Assembly: GCF_009755725.1 (NCBI RefSeq)
Contig: NZ_CP046619.1
Location: 1,612,001 to 1,676,000, forward strand
Reading direction: 5' to 3'
Length of the DNA: 64,000 bases
Source of the DNA: Diaminobutyricimonas sp. LJ205
GTDB lineage: Bacteria > Actinomycetota > Actinomycetes > Actinomycetales > Microbacteriaceae
Positions 50,630-59,574 of the stretch are shown piece by piece (within the stretch, counting starts at the first letter, position 1; the number at the start of each line of letters is the position of its first letter). The notes below the pieces were generated by a model. It did not search any database, was not told where the DNA came from, and saw only the letters and a list, made by a program, of their open reading frames with translations. A program made the translations under genes and the position numbers.

Positions 50630-52239
50630 CTACTTCTTGCTTGTCAGTGCGGCCCAGTCGCGGCCTTCGACGGCGAGGAAGCCGTCCAGGTTGTCCCACC
50701 GGTCGTTGCGCACGAACGTCCGCGCGCTGTCTTCCGCGATGGGTGCGGCGAAGAGCGTTTTCGATGCGAGGCGCTGCGCCTCGGCATAGAACTCTGCCCT
50801 GTTGTCTTGCCCAGTCGCCGTGGCCGCCTGCTTGAGCACTGCGTCGAGCGCTTCATCGCACATACCCGAATTGTTCGTCAGCGGTATGTTGTTCGGGTTG
50901 CAGGTGTAGTAGTTCGCCACCGACTGCGCCGGGTCCTGGAAGGTGTAGCCGTTCCACAAGGTCAGGTCGAACTGGCGGTTCGCCATCACCTTCTCGAGAT
51001 AGATCGGCCGGTCATCGTCTCAAGGTTGATGGTGACACCGATTTCGCCGAGGGTGGACTTCATCAGTTCTGCTGCGGCAATGGCGGTCTGCGACTCGGCC
51101 GAGACAGTCAGCGAGAGCGCGAAGCGTTCACCGTTGCCGCCTTCGGGGTACCCGAGCCGATCGAGTTCCGCTGCTGCGTCCTTGGGGTCGTAGGGGAAGA
51201 TCTTGCGGTAGTCCACCGACGGATCTGCTGCCCAAGTGACGCCGGCGGGCATCATGCTCAGCGGTTCCGTGGTGACGCCGCTGAGTGCTCTCTCGCTGAT
51301 TCCTTTTCGATCGATCGCAGTGTAGATCGCCTTGCGGACGTCTACGTTCGCGAGAATCTCATTGTCGGTGTTGAAGTTCATGTGGATGATGGTCTGCATT
51401 CCGGCATGGTCGTTTTCCCACACGAGCAGCGGATCCTTCAAGACCTCCACGATCGCCGTCGTTCCCAGGAACGGGGCGAACATCCCGTCGACTTCACCGC
51501 TCTGGGTTACCGCCGCTCGAGCGTTGGCATCGGTCATGATCGGGAACACCACCTTGTCGACGTCACCCGTCTCGCGCCAGTAGCCGTCGTACTTGGCCAC
51601 AATGAGGCTCTGACCCGTGGTGAACGACTCGAACTGGAACGGTCCAGTGCCCACCGGGTTGAGGTTGTAGTCGGAGGTCACAATGTCGCCGTCCGCGAGC
51701 AGGTGCTCTGGAAGGATTTTCTGTCCAGTGAGGATCTCGATGAAGGCGCCGACCGGCCGCTGCAGCGAAACAACGGCGGTGAGGTCGTCGACGATCTCTA
51801 CCCCTTTCAGGGCGCCGGCGATGACTCCACCGCCGGAGGTCAGTTCCATGATGTTCTCGAAGTTGAACTTGACGTCGTCCGCGTCGAACGACTCGCCGTC
51901 GTGCCAGGTGACGTCTGGGCGCAGGTTGAATGTGTACTCGAGGCCGTCGTCTGAGACTTCCCAGCTCTCGGCAAGAGCCGGGACGAGCTCGTACTCATTG
52001 GTGATTCGAATGAGCGGCTCGAAGAGGGCGGAGGCCGGGACCTGAACTGCCGGCGTAGGTGACAAAGCGGGGTTGAGCGTCACCGGATCAGCGGGCAGCG
52101 GGAAGACGAAGGTCACCTCCTCATCCACTTCCTCGGCGGGTGCGGCTGTGGTGCATGCGGCAAGCGAGCCGGCGAGCGCGATCGTGGCGATCAGCGCTCC
52201 TGCCTTGATCCCGCCACTCTTCATTGAGCGTTTGTGCAT
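50630..52239 (-). pseudogene. Family 5 ABC solute-binding lipoprotein, frameshifted
   Basis: Two consecutive frames make one protein of ~535 residues. The first (from ATG 52239) has a lipoprotein signal (LAGSLAACTTAAP) and the SBP_bac_5 core (LAESWEVSDDGLEYTFNLRP, VTWHDGESFDADDVKFNFEN, PVGTGPFQFESF). It shifts into TMTGRSISRR and stops at 50986. In the next frame RPIYLEKVMANRQFDLTLWN continues the domain to the normal end near 50630 (NYYTCNPNNIPLTNNSGMCD). The shift lies at about 50990-51025. No permease or ATPase genes are adjacent, so it was an orphan binding protein of a peptide/nickel-type importer. A sequencing error is possible. Confidence 0.82.
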
Positions 52240-52466
52240 TGTGAGTTTCCTGTTCAATTGGGGAATTGCTGCGATTGGTGCGTTTCAGGCCGCCAGGCGG
52301 ACCCCTGTGTCCCTTTTGCCCGGTTTCCCGGTGCCCGGCTTCCCGGGATATTTCACAATCTTGACTGGCCGAAGCATATTGAAATTTACGAGGGTGCGTC
52401 AAGACTTTCATAGAAGAATTGCGCAGACATCGTCGACGTCCGCTCCCAGCAACGTGCAGAGGCGGA

Positions 52467-53693
52467 TCAGCGACTCTTGCGCAGCCACGCGAGCGCGGCG
52501 ACGACTTGCGCGGCCGTGCACACCGCAAGGGTCGGGTCAATGGCCGGGGCGAACCCCGGAGAGTGGTTCAGCGGAATATCCCGAACCCGGTCGGCAGCTA
52601 CCGCGGACTGCCAGCGATCGGCGGGAACGCACCCCACCGTCCAATAGGTGTAAGCGGTCCCGAATGCGTCGGGGATCGTGCTGAAGTCGTCCGAAGCTGT
52701 CTTGGGCACAGCCTGGAACACGTTGTCCTCGCCGAAGTAGCTCACGAAAGCGTTCGTTACCCGCTGGGTGACGTCAGCATCATTGTCAGTCAGCGGAAAC
52801 TGATCGTAATATTCGAACTCGGGTTCGCGAGGGGAGCCGGCTGTCGAGCACTCCCCATGCACAATGCGCTCGATGGCTGCGGTGACAGCGGCACGAACAC
52901 TAGGGGCGTAGGTGCGCACGTTGACGAGCAGTTCGGCTTTGTCGGGAATGATGTTCGACTTCGTGCCGGCGTTGATCGCGCCCACCGTGACGACAGCGAA
53001 CTCGCTTGGGTGCACCTCGCGCGAGACGATCGTCTGCAGCTTAGAGACGATCGAGGCAGCGAGTACGACCGGGTCGACCGATAACTGGGGCGCAGAACCG
53101 TGCCCGCCCCGTCCGTGCACCGTGATCCTGATCGAGTCTGCGGCTGACAGGATCGCTCCGGTGGTCACGCCGATAGCGCCCGCGCGTTCCGCGCCGACGT
53201 GCTGCGCCAGGGCGACATCGGGTCGCGGCAGTCGCGCGACGAGGCCGTCGTCGACCATCGCCTGCGCTCCGGCCGCGGTCTCCTCCGCCGGTTGGAACAG
53301 TGCGAGGTAAGTACCGGTCCAGTTACCGCGGAAGTCCGCGATCAGCTTCGCCGCACCGAGCAATGATGCCGTGTGCATGTCGTGCCCGCACGAGTGCATG
53401 ACACCCATCACCTCGGAGGCATAGTCGAGCCCAGAAGCCTCCGTGATCGGCAGCGCATCGATGTCCGCCCTCGCAAGCACGGTCGCTCCGGGCCCGTTCT
53501 CGAGCACGCCCACGACACCGGTTCCACCGATCCTGTGCACCTCGTACCCGAGTTCGACCAACTTATCCTCGATCAGTTGAGCCGTCTCGTGCTCCTGGCC
53601 GCTGAGCTCAGGCCTCTGATGCAGCTTCCGGTAGGTTTCACCCTCCCACGCCATCTCCGCTTCGACTGCATCGATTGTCTCTGTGGTCGCCAT
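52467..53693 (-). CDS. M20-family amidohydrolase (aminoacyl conjugate hydrolase type)
   Basis: 408 residues. The metal motif is GVMHSCGHDMHTASLLGAAK, with further metal residues in FQPAEETAAGAQAMVDDG and a dimerisation insert (VHGRGGHGSAPQLSVDPVVL). ATG 53693 has GGAG 6 nt upstream. The family includes hippurate hydrolase, N-acyl-amino-acid hydrolases and plant ILR1-type auxin-conjugate hydrolases, all of which remove an amino acid from an acyl group. In this cluster it could release an aromatic acid for the CoA ligase. It lies 30 bp after the next amidohydrolase gene. Confidence 0.9.
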   Translation of the reverse strand: MATTETIDAVEAEMAWEGETYRKLHQRPELSGQEHETAQLIEDKLVELGYEVHRIGGTGVVGVLENGPGATVLARADIDALPITEASGLDYASEVMGVMHSCGHDMHTASLLGAAKLIADFRGNWTGTYLALFQPAEETAAGAQAMVDDGLVARLPRPDVALAQHVGAERAGAIGVTTGAILSAADSIRITVHGRGGHGSAPQLSVDPVVLAASIVSKLQTIVSREVHPSEFAVVTVGAINAGTKSNIIPDKAELLVNVRTYAPSVRAAVTAAIERIVHGECSTAGSPREPEFEYYDQFPLTDNDADVTQRVTNAFVSYFGEDNVFQAVPKTASDDFSTIPDAFGTAYTYWTVGCVPADRWQSAVAADRVRDIPLNHSPGFAPAIDPTLAVCTAAQVVAALAWLRKSR

Positions 53694-53723
53694 GTCCATC
53701 TCCTTGGGTTGTTCTGCCGCGAG

Positions 53724-55046
53724 CTAGATTCCCGCGAGTGCCCTGAGCTCGGCACCCCGTTCCCTCGCCCGAGCGAGAAGCGCCCCCTCGTCGAACCCTG
53801 GAACCGTTCGATTCGCCAGCACGACCTTCCCGTCGACGAGCACGGTGTGGACGTCCGCCGCCCGGGCCGAGTACACGAGTGCCGCGAGGGGATCATGGAT
53901 GGGCGTCAAGTGCGGCGCATCCGTGTCGATCAGCACGACATCGGCGGCGTATCCGGGAGCCAGACGGCCAGTGACCTTCCCGAGCCCGGCGGCAGCGGCA
54001 CCGCCCGATGTCGCCATGGTGAACACGTCCTGCGCGGTCAGCGCCTTGGGGTCGCGCGTCACTGCTTTCTGTAGCAACGATGCGGCTTTCATGACCTCGA
54101 ACATGTCCTGGGTGTTGTTGCACGCCGCGCCATCGCACGCCAACCCGAGGACCACGTTCGCGTCCCGCAACGCGACGATCGGTGCGACACCGGAGGCGAG
54201 GAACATGTTCGAGACCGGATCGTGGATCACGGGCGAGCCGTGGTCAGAAATGAGGCCGATGTCCCTGTCCGACAGATGAACACAGTGGTTGAGCATGACC
54301 GCCGGCCCGAGCACGCCGACGTCCGCAAGCAGCTCGACGTTGGACATGCCAGTCTTGGCACGCACCAGGTCGTTGTATTCCGGTGTTTCGGAAGTGTGCA
54401 GATGGGCAGGTGTCCCCGCGGCGACGAATTCCCTCGTCTGGTGCCAGTAGTCGCGACTGGCAGCCCACGGGATCTTCGGGCCGACGCCGATTTGGATGCG
54501 GGAGCTGTTCGCCCACGCGTTGATGAGGTCGCGCGTGCGTCGTTCGATCTCGTCGAGCGTCTCGGAGCCCCCGAACGGGAGGTCGTTGGAACAGCGGAAG
54601 AATACACTCCGGAGCCCGAACTCGTCGATCGCCTCCGCGGCGATTGCGTCGACGCCGTCGGCGAACCGCGTCGAGGAGAAGACCTCGCACACGGTAGTGT
54701 TTCCGGCTTTCAGATTCTCGAGAGCTCCGAGCTGAACGGCAAGGCGGACATCCTCGGGCTCGAGCGCCGCCGTGATGGGCTGTTGGACGGCGAGCCAGCC
54801 CAGGAGGGACTCATCGACGCCGAGCGTACGGCCAAGTGTCATGCTCAAATGTGTGTGCCCGTTGACGAACCCGGGCGACACCAGCATTCCCCCTGCGTCG
54901 ATGCGTTCATCAGCCTTGGACGGAGCAGCGCCGGCGCCCACCGACACGATGACGCCGTCGCGGACGAGAATGTGCCCATCGTCGATCCAAGGCCTATCCT
55001 CGTCACCGGTGATCACACAACCACCTTCGATTGCAATCGATCCCAT
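53724..55046 (-). CDS. ATZ/TRZ-type amidohydrolase
   Basis: 440 residues. HxH in SPGFVNGHTHLSMTLGRT, then His in TPAHLHTSETPEYNDL, His in MLNHCVHLSDRDI and Asp in VLGLACDGAACNNTQDMFEV form the metal site of the cytosine deaminase/ATZ group. The family hydrolyses amino or chloro groups from aromatic rings and also guanine and S-adenosylhomocysteine. ATG 55046 has GGGGAA 9 nt upstream. A second family member lies 1 kb upstream (56093-57394), but they differ strongly, so they probably act on different intermediates. Confidence 0.88.
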   Translation of the reverse strand: MGSIAIEGGCVITGDEDRPWIDDGHILVRDGVIVSVGAGAAPSKADERIDAGGMLVSPGFVNGHTHLSMTLGRTLGVDESLLGWLAVQQPITAALEPEDVRLAVQLGALENLKAGNTTVCEVFSSTRFADGVDAIAAEAIDEFGLRSVFFRCSNDLPFGGSETLDEIERRTRDLINAWANSSRIQIGVGPKIPWAASRDYWHQTREFVAAGTPAHLHTSETPEYNDLVRAKTGMSNVELLADVGVLGPAVMLNHCVHLSDRDIGLISDHGSPVIHDPVSNMFLASGVAPIVALRDANVVLGLACDGAACNNTQDMFEVMKAASLLQKAVTRDPKALTAQDVFTMATSGGAAAAGLGKVTGRLAPGYAADVVLIDTDAPHLTPIHDPLAALVYSARAADVHTVLVDGKVVLANRTVPGFDEGALLARARERGAELRALAGI

Positions 55047-55110
55047 GTCCGCTTGCTTCCCCTTCTTGAGGTCGAGAGTCCCCCAGCGGCGAGCCGGGTC
55101 GTGCGATCGG

Positions 55111-56064
55111 CTACATGATGGCGATCGCGTTCGCAGGCGATCCCATCCCGCCGGGAACGTTGAGCGGTGCACTGGCGAGCAGGAACTCCCAGCGCTGCTC
55201 GGCGAAGCACTCGTCGGCGAGATCCTTCAGCCACCACAGCTCGCCGAGCGCCATGCCGAACTGCCCGATCAGGATCCGGTGCAGCACGCCGAACGGTTCA
55301 GCCTCGGGTCGATAGTCCGGCGGCGACACCTCGATTCCGGGGTTGTCCATCACCACCGCGCTCACGTGCGAGTCCCAGAGGTACTCGGCCATCTCTTCGC
55401 TGTGCTCGAGACCAGCCGAGTGGAGGCCCCTGAGTGTGGCCTGCGCGGTGCGCTCCTCCGCGGTCCTGCCCACGTGATGCTCGAGGAAGCCCGTGCGAAT
55501 GAGCAGGATGTCGCCTTCCCGGAGTTCGACGCCCTGCTCCCTTCGAACCCGCTCGAGGTTGTCGACCGTGATCGGGTACGGATCCGACGCCGTATAGACG
55601 TTCGGCGCGGTTCGCGCGAAATCCAGTAGGACTCCACGTCCTGCGATGCCACCCTCCGCCCAGTGCTGGATCCCATTGCGCTGCCGGTCCCGGATGTCAT
55701 CCGGAGTTGCCCCGTTATAGAAAACGCCTGGCTTGTAGCCGTAGTGCGCGAGCGAATCCCACTGGCTGCCCGATTGCGGATAGTAGTTGTCGTAGTAGTC
55801 GTCGAAGACCGCGTCGGCTCGCATCTCGTACACGGTGTGGCGAGTGGACCCGCGCGAATAGAGAGGCGGGTCGATGAAGCCGATCGGGACCATGAGGGGA
55901 AAACGCCGGCCGCTGACGACAAGCCTGGCCGCAGCAGCCACCTTATCGGCGGTGAGCAGATTGATCAGTCCAATCTCATCTGACTCACCGAAGAGGTGCC
56001 ATGCGGACCGTGCTCCACCCTCGACGATGGGCAGCTCCCGGTACTTGGGCAATCGTGTCCTCAT
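55111..56064 (-). CDS. Cyclase-family hydrolase (kynurenine formamidase/isatin hydrolase-like)
   Basis: 317 residues of PF04199. Typical elements are SGSQWDSLAHYGYKPGVFYN (metal-binding WDxxxH variant), GIAGRGVLLDFARTAPN and VELREGDILLIRTGFLEHH. It lacks the usual HxGTHxDxP order at the start; the WDSLAH pattern belongs to the larger 300-residue branch often annotated cyclase family protein. Members open lactam or lactone rings, for example isatin to isatinate and N-formylkynurenine to kynurenine. Ring opening of isatin would lead to 2-aminobenzoate, the substrate type of the CoA ligase here; this is inference. Confidence 0.8.
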   Translation of the reverse strand: MRTRLPKYRELPIVEGGARSAWHLFGESDEIGLINLLTADKVAAAARLVVSGRRFPLMVPIGFIDPPLYSRGSTRHTVYEMRADAVFDDYYDNYYPQSGSQWDSLAHYGYKPGVFYNGATPDDIRDRQRNGIQHWAEGGIAGRGVLLDFARTAPNVYTASDPYPITVDNLERVRREQGVELREGDILLIRTGFLEHHVGRTAEERTAQATLRGLHSAGLEHSEEMAEYLWDSHVSAVVMDNPGIEVSPPDYRPEAEPFGVLHRILIGQFGMALGELWWLKDLADECFAEQRWEFLLASAPLNVPGGMGSPANAIAIM

Positions 56065-56092
56065 GTGCGTGCCGTCCGTCGCCTTGGCATTG

Positions 56093-57394
56093 TCAAGATC
56101 GGAGACCGCCGAACTCGTCGAGGTTGGCCCGCCGGAACAAGGCCTCAATGGTGCGGGACGCGTCGTCTCGCAACGCCTTCTCGTCCACATCTACGAGCTT
56201 GCCCTCGTGCTTGAGTACACGACCGGCCACCATCACCGTAGAGACGTGCCCGGGCTGAGCAGAGTTGACGATCGCGTGGTACGGATCGACGATGGGAGCC
56301 AGACCTAGAGGCCTCTTGTCAACGAGGATGATGTCGGCCGACTTGCCCGGGGTGATACTGCCCGTGCGATCCGCCATCGCCAGCGCCTTCGCGCCACCGA
56401 GCGTGGCATACTCGACGAGTTCTCTCGCGGAGACACTCTGCTTGGCTGCCATCGCCTGCTGATGCGAGATATGCATGAGGCGGAATGTGTCGGCGGATCC
56501 AGGACCGCTCAGGTGATCATAGGACAGACTCACCACGATGCCCGACTCTCGAATCGCATTAAATGGCATGGGGGCGTCACGGAACATCGACGAGTAGGGC
56601 GACAGGCTCAGCCTCGTACCGAGATCCGCGTGCACCTTCCACGCCTCGGGCGCCCAGTGGTAGGCATGTACAAACAGCACGTCCGGACCGCCAAGATCCA
56701 CTTCGAGTTCGTATGGAGTTGGCAGCGTCCCAGCGTGGTGAGTGATCTGCAGGCCATGCTTTCGCGCTTCGGCCCACTCCCGCTGCCGGACCTCCTCGGT
56801 CGCCGTGGGAAACCAGAAGTCGAGAGGGACGTGCGCAACGCGGGAGGCGAAGCCGACTGTGGTCAGATCGTCTTCCCATTGATTCCGGGCGCGAACGATA
56901 TCGGCGAAGTCGGTGATCTGCTCCGGGGCGAAATCGTGATGGTACCCATATGAGTAGTGCCGACGAATCCCCACGTCGCGAAGCGCCTCGAGTTCCGCAT
57001 CGACGTGCTCGGAAGAGCGACAATTGTGCTCCCATGCGTGCACAGTCGTCACCCCGCCGTTGATCATGTCGAGGGCCGCCAGCCGCACGCCCACATGTGA
57101 GTCCTCTGGAAGGTAGTGCCGTCCGAGGTGGCTATGCACGCGAGGGTACGGTTGTGCAACTGTGCGCCACAGTGAGTTCCACATGTGCGTGTGGGAATCG
57201 ACGAAGCCGGGCATTACAAAGTGCTCGCTGGCATCGATCACGGGCACGTCGGCGTCGATCTCTGGCGAGACCTCCACAATCCGTCCGTCACGGACAAGAA
57301 TGTCACCTCTGTCGAGGTCCCCGACCTCCGAGTCGATGGAGAGGACGTGCCCTCCCTTAATGAGCAACTCTCGACTTGCCGTGATGGCTGCCAT
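56093..57394 (-). CDS. Amidohydrolase (ATZ/TRZ-like)
   Basis: 433 residues. The metal motif is VMPGFVDSHTHMWNSLWRTV, with later His in LQITHHAGTLPTPYEL and LFVHAYHWAPEAW, Asp in VVSLSYDHLSGPGSADT, and a C-terminal beta sandwich (GSITPGKSADIILVDKRPLG). It resembles bacterial amidohydrolases annotated near cytosine deaminase. The ATG 57394 has GGAG 6 nt upstream. It lies 28 bp upstream of the cyclase gene, so the two are in one transcript. The substrate is unknown. Confidence 0.85.
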   Translation of the reverse strand: MAAITASRELLIKGGHVLSIDSEVGDLDRGDILVRDGRIVEVSPEIDADVPVIDASEHFVMPGFVDSHTHMWNSLWRTVAQPYPRVHSHLGRHYLPEDSHVGVRLAALDMINGGVTTVHAWEHNCRSSEHVDAELEALRDVGIRRHYSYGYHHDFAPEQITDFADIVRARNQWEDDLTTVGFASRVAHVPLDFWFPTATEEVRQREWAEARKHGLQITHHAGTLPTPYELEVDLGGPDVLFVHAYHWAPEAWKVHADLGTRLSLSPYSSMFRDAPMPFNAIRESGIVVSLSYDHLSGPGSADTFRLMHISHQQAMAAKQSVSARELVEYATLGGAKALAMADRTGSITPGKSADIILVDKRPLGLAPIVDPYHAIVNSAQPGHVSTVMVAGRVLKHEGKLVDVDEKALRDDASRTIEALFRRANLDEFGGLRS

Positions 57395-57535
57395 TCAAAT
57401 CTCCTTCATTGTTTCGCTCGGTCTCAACGAGGGCGAGCGCCCGCTGTGCAGGTAGGGGTGGTTGCCCGGCTGGCGCGACATACTTGCCGGTGGGCTTTGA
57501 AAAGTCCGGACGCGGAAGCCCTCTCAGTTAGTTGC

Positions 57536-58822
57536 TTAAGGCGCGATGGCGTGCCCGTACCGGAAGATGTTGTCTGGATCGTAGCGACGCTTAAGAGCGA
57601 CAAGGCGTTCTCTGTCGTCAACGTCATACGCGGCGAGCACACGGTCGGGTCCGTTCTCCTCGCCCTGAAAGTTGAGAACGGGTTGTCCGGCGGACTCGAG
57701 GTCTCCGAGTCCGAAGGCGTGATCGATCCTCGCGCGCGCCGAATCATCGCTGCTTCCCAGTACCACGAAGGTAAATTCTGATCCACGTCCGCCGACGCAG
57801 TTGGCGAGAAGTGGATCTCGAGCCATGGCGCCACCCAGTCTGCGAAGTTCCACATACGGAACTGGGGCAACGGCATCATCCTGAAACGCGTCGATCAGCC
57901 CCTCGACCAGGTTCGCACTCAGGGTGGGAAGGTAACGGCTCCGCTCCGTAAACGGAAGAGGGGTCACTGGGTCGTTGTGTACCTCCCGGATCCGCGAGTA
58001 CGGCTTCAGGTCCACAGTGTCGTGCAGCAGTCCAGGAAGGCTGCGCAAAGTCTCCAGCAGATGAGCCGACTCCTGCTCATCGCCAATGGACACGCACCGG
58101 AGGTGGAGCAAGTGGCTCAGTCCATTTCCGATCGCGCCAAGTACGTGTGCGCGGGCGAACGCAAGCGAAGTACTGAACCATTCAGGAAGCGCTCGGGACC
58201 ACTGCACGAAGGCGGGCACGAGTTCTGCCGCCGCATCGGGGTGGAAGTAGAGGCCGCCGCCATAGAATTCGGCAGCGGGAAAGAGCTGCACCTCGATCGC
58301 CGTCGCTATTCCGAAGCTCGATTTCCCACCGCGCACCCCCCAGAACAACTCGGGGTTTTCGTCGGGAGCTACCCGCAGGATTTCGCCGCTCGCGGTGACG
58401 AGGTCCACCTCGAGGACCGTATCTGCGCAGTACCCGAAGGAGCGGGAGAGGAGGCCGATACCCCCACCAAGTGCATACCCCGCGACACCGACCGTTGGCG
58501 ATGATCCGTGCACCGGAACGAGGCCATGTGGCGCGGTTGCGGCAATGACATCTCCCCATTGGACGCCCGCGGCGACTCGAGCCGTTCTCCGCTCCGGGTC
58601 GACATCGATTCCGCGCATCCTCGTGGTGGAAACCAGGATCGCGTTGTCACTTGAGTCGAACCGCCCGTGACCCGTCGATTGCACGGCAACACCGCGCCCC
58701 TGCCGGACCGCCTCGCGAACGGCGTTCTGCACGTCCTTCGGCGAGGTCGCAAGAACCACCGAATGAGGCTTGGGCTGAAATGCGAGGTTGAAGCTGTCGA
58801 TGACATCCTTGTCGTTCGGCAT
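57536..58822 (-). CDS. FAD-linked oxidase (BBE-like)
   Basis: 428 residues. The FAD_binding_4 domain has RGVAVQSTGHGRFDSSDNAI, where His is the usual site of covalent FAD attachment, and TVGVAGYALGGGIGLLSRSF. The C-terminal BBE motif KRRYDPDNIFRYGHAIAP is complete. The bicovalent Cys of many BBE proteins (GxCxxVG) is replaced by FGYCADTVLE, so it may still be bicovalent. The family oxidises alcohols, amines and hydroxy-heterocycles. Here a C-N oxidation giving an imine for the RidA protein encoded next to it is plausible. It overlaps nothing and lies 14 bp after the RidA stop. Confidence 0.88.
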   Translation of the reverse strand: MPNDKDVIDSFNLAFQPKPHSVVLATSPKDVQNAVREAVRQGRGVAVQSTGHGRFDSSDNAILVSTTRMRGIDVDPERRTARVAAGVQWGDVIAATAPHGLVPVHGSSPTVGVAGYALGGGIGLLSRSFGYCADTVLEVDLVTASGEILRVAPDENPELFWGVRGGKSSFGIATAIEVQLFPAAEFYGGGLYFHPDAAAELVPAFVQWSRALPEWFSTSLAFARAHVLGAIGNGLSHLLHLRCVSIGDEQESAHLLETLRSLPGLLHDTVDLKPYSRIREVHNDPVTPLPFTERSRYLPTLSANLVEGLIDAFQDDAVAPVPYVELRRLGGAMARDPLLANCVGGRGSEFTFVVLGSSDDSARARIDHAFGLGDLESAGQPVLNFQGEENGPDRVLAAYDVDDRERLVALKRRYDPDNIFRYGHAIAP

Positions 58823-58836
58823 CGCAGATGGGCCCG

Positions 58837-59244
58837 CTATCGCGCCGGTGGCGTGTCGATGACGGCAGTGGCCTCGATCTCGACGAGCAGTGCCGGGTGG
58901 GCGAGCGCTACTACCTGCACCATGGTCTGCGGCGGGCTCTGGGTGCTCCCCGTGACCTCAGCCATCGCGCGCCCGATCGTCACGGGGTCACTCAGGTCTG
59001 TCGCGTACACGGTGCGGCGGACGATGTCGTCCCATGTCGCACCCACCGCATCCATGGCGATCTTCAGGTTCTTCATGCACGCAATGACCTGCTCGCGCAT
59101 ATTTCCTTCACCCACGACCGCCCCCTCGGCGTTGAAGGCTACCTGTCCCGCAAAGTGGACGACCGTCTGGCCTACGCCCACCGCGATGTGAGTGTACGCG
59201 CTGAGCTCTTTTAGCCCGGGTGGATTGATGAGGGTGCGGCCCAT
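58837..59244 (-). CDS. RidA-family protein (second copy)
   Basis: 135 residues from an ATG with GGGAGA 6 nt upstream. The pattern is AYTHIAVGVGQTVVHFAGQV, NMREQVIACMKNLKIAMDAV and a C-terminal LAHPALLVEIEATAVIDT with the family's Glu. The catalytic Arg of true RidA proteins is not evident: the position reads MVQVVALAHPALLVE, placing it in a non-Rid subfamily that may have another role. It is the first gene of the minus-strand run through the BBE oxidase and amidohydrolases, so it may serve the second half of the pathway. Confidence 0.85.
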   Translation of the reverse strand: MGRTLINPPGLKELSAYTHIAVGVGQTVVHFAGQVAFNAEGAVVGEGNMREQVIACMKNLKIAMDAVGATWDDIVRRTVYATDLSDPVTIGRAMAEVTGSTQSPPQTMVQVVALAHPALLVEIEATAVIDTPPAR

Positions 59245-59500
59245 GGTGATTCTCCCGAAAGTCAGTGCCGCGGATCTCCCGTGGTCAATTTTGATCCTAG
59301 TATGGAAATCATTCATTCTCGACACCGCCGACACGATTCTGAAATACGGGCAGAGGGCCGCGCTCTCGAGAGCCTCGATGACCTCTTAGGTGATGCCTTC
59401 CGGGTGTGCTTGCAACCGCTCGTCGCGACGGTGATTCCTGCAGTGGATTGCAAGCACTACGGGCGAAGCGGACGAGCCACGGTCGGGGTGCCTTCTTCAG

Positions 59501-59574
59501 TAGGGCGGACGGGACTTGAACCCGTGACCGACGGATTATGAGTCCGCTGCTCTAACCAGCTGAGCTACCGCCCC
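59501..59574 (-). tRNA. tRNA with CAT anticodon (probably tRNA-Ile2 or elongator tRNA-Met)
   Basis: 74 nt fold as a cloverleaf. The acceptor is GGGGCGG/CCGCCCT (G1-U72 pair), the D arm GCTC/GAGC, the anticodon stem GCGGA/TCCGT-like with loop CTCATAA, and the T arm ACGGG/CCCGT with TTCAAGT. The anticodon CAT is shared by elongator Met, initiator and lysidine-modified Ile2. The absence of the three G:C pairs of initiators argues against fMet. Its 5' end overlaps the last codons of the GT4 gene. Confidence 0.85.

Noticed and set aside
41464-59574. Catabolic block as a second tRNA-integrated island using the CAT tRNA at 59501
   Set aside because: No copy of the tRNA 3' end was found near 41464-41618 or elsewhere to the left, and no integrase is present; acquisition remains possible but not by this mechanism as seen.
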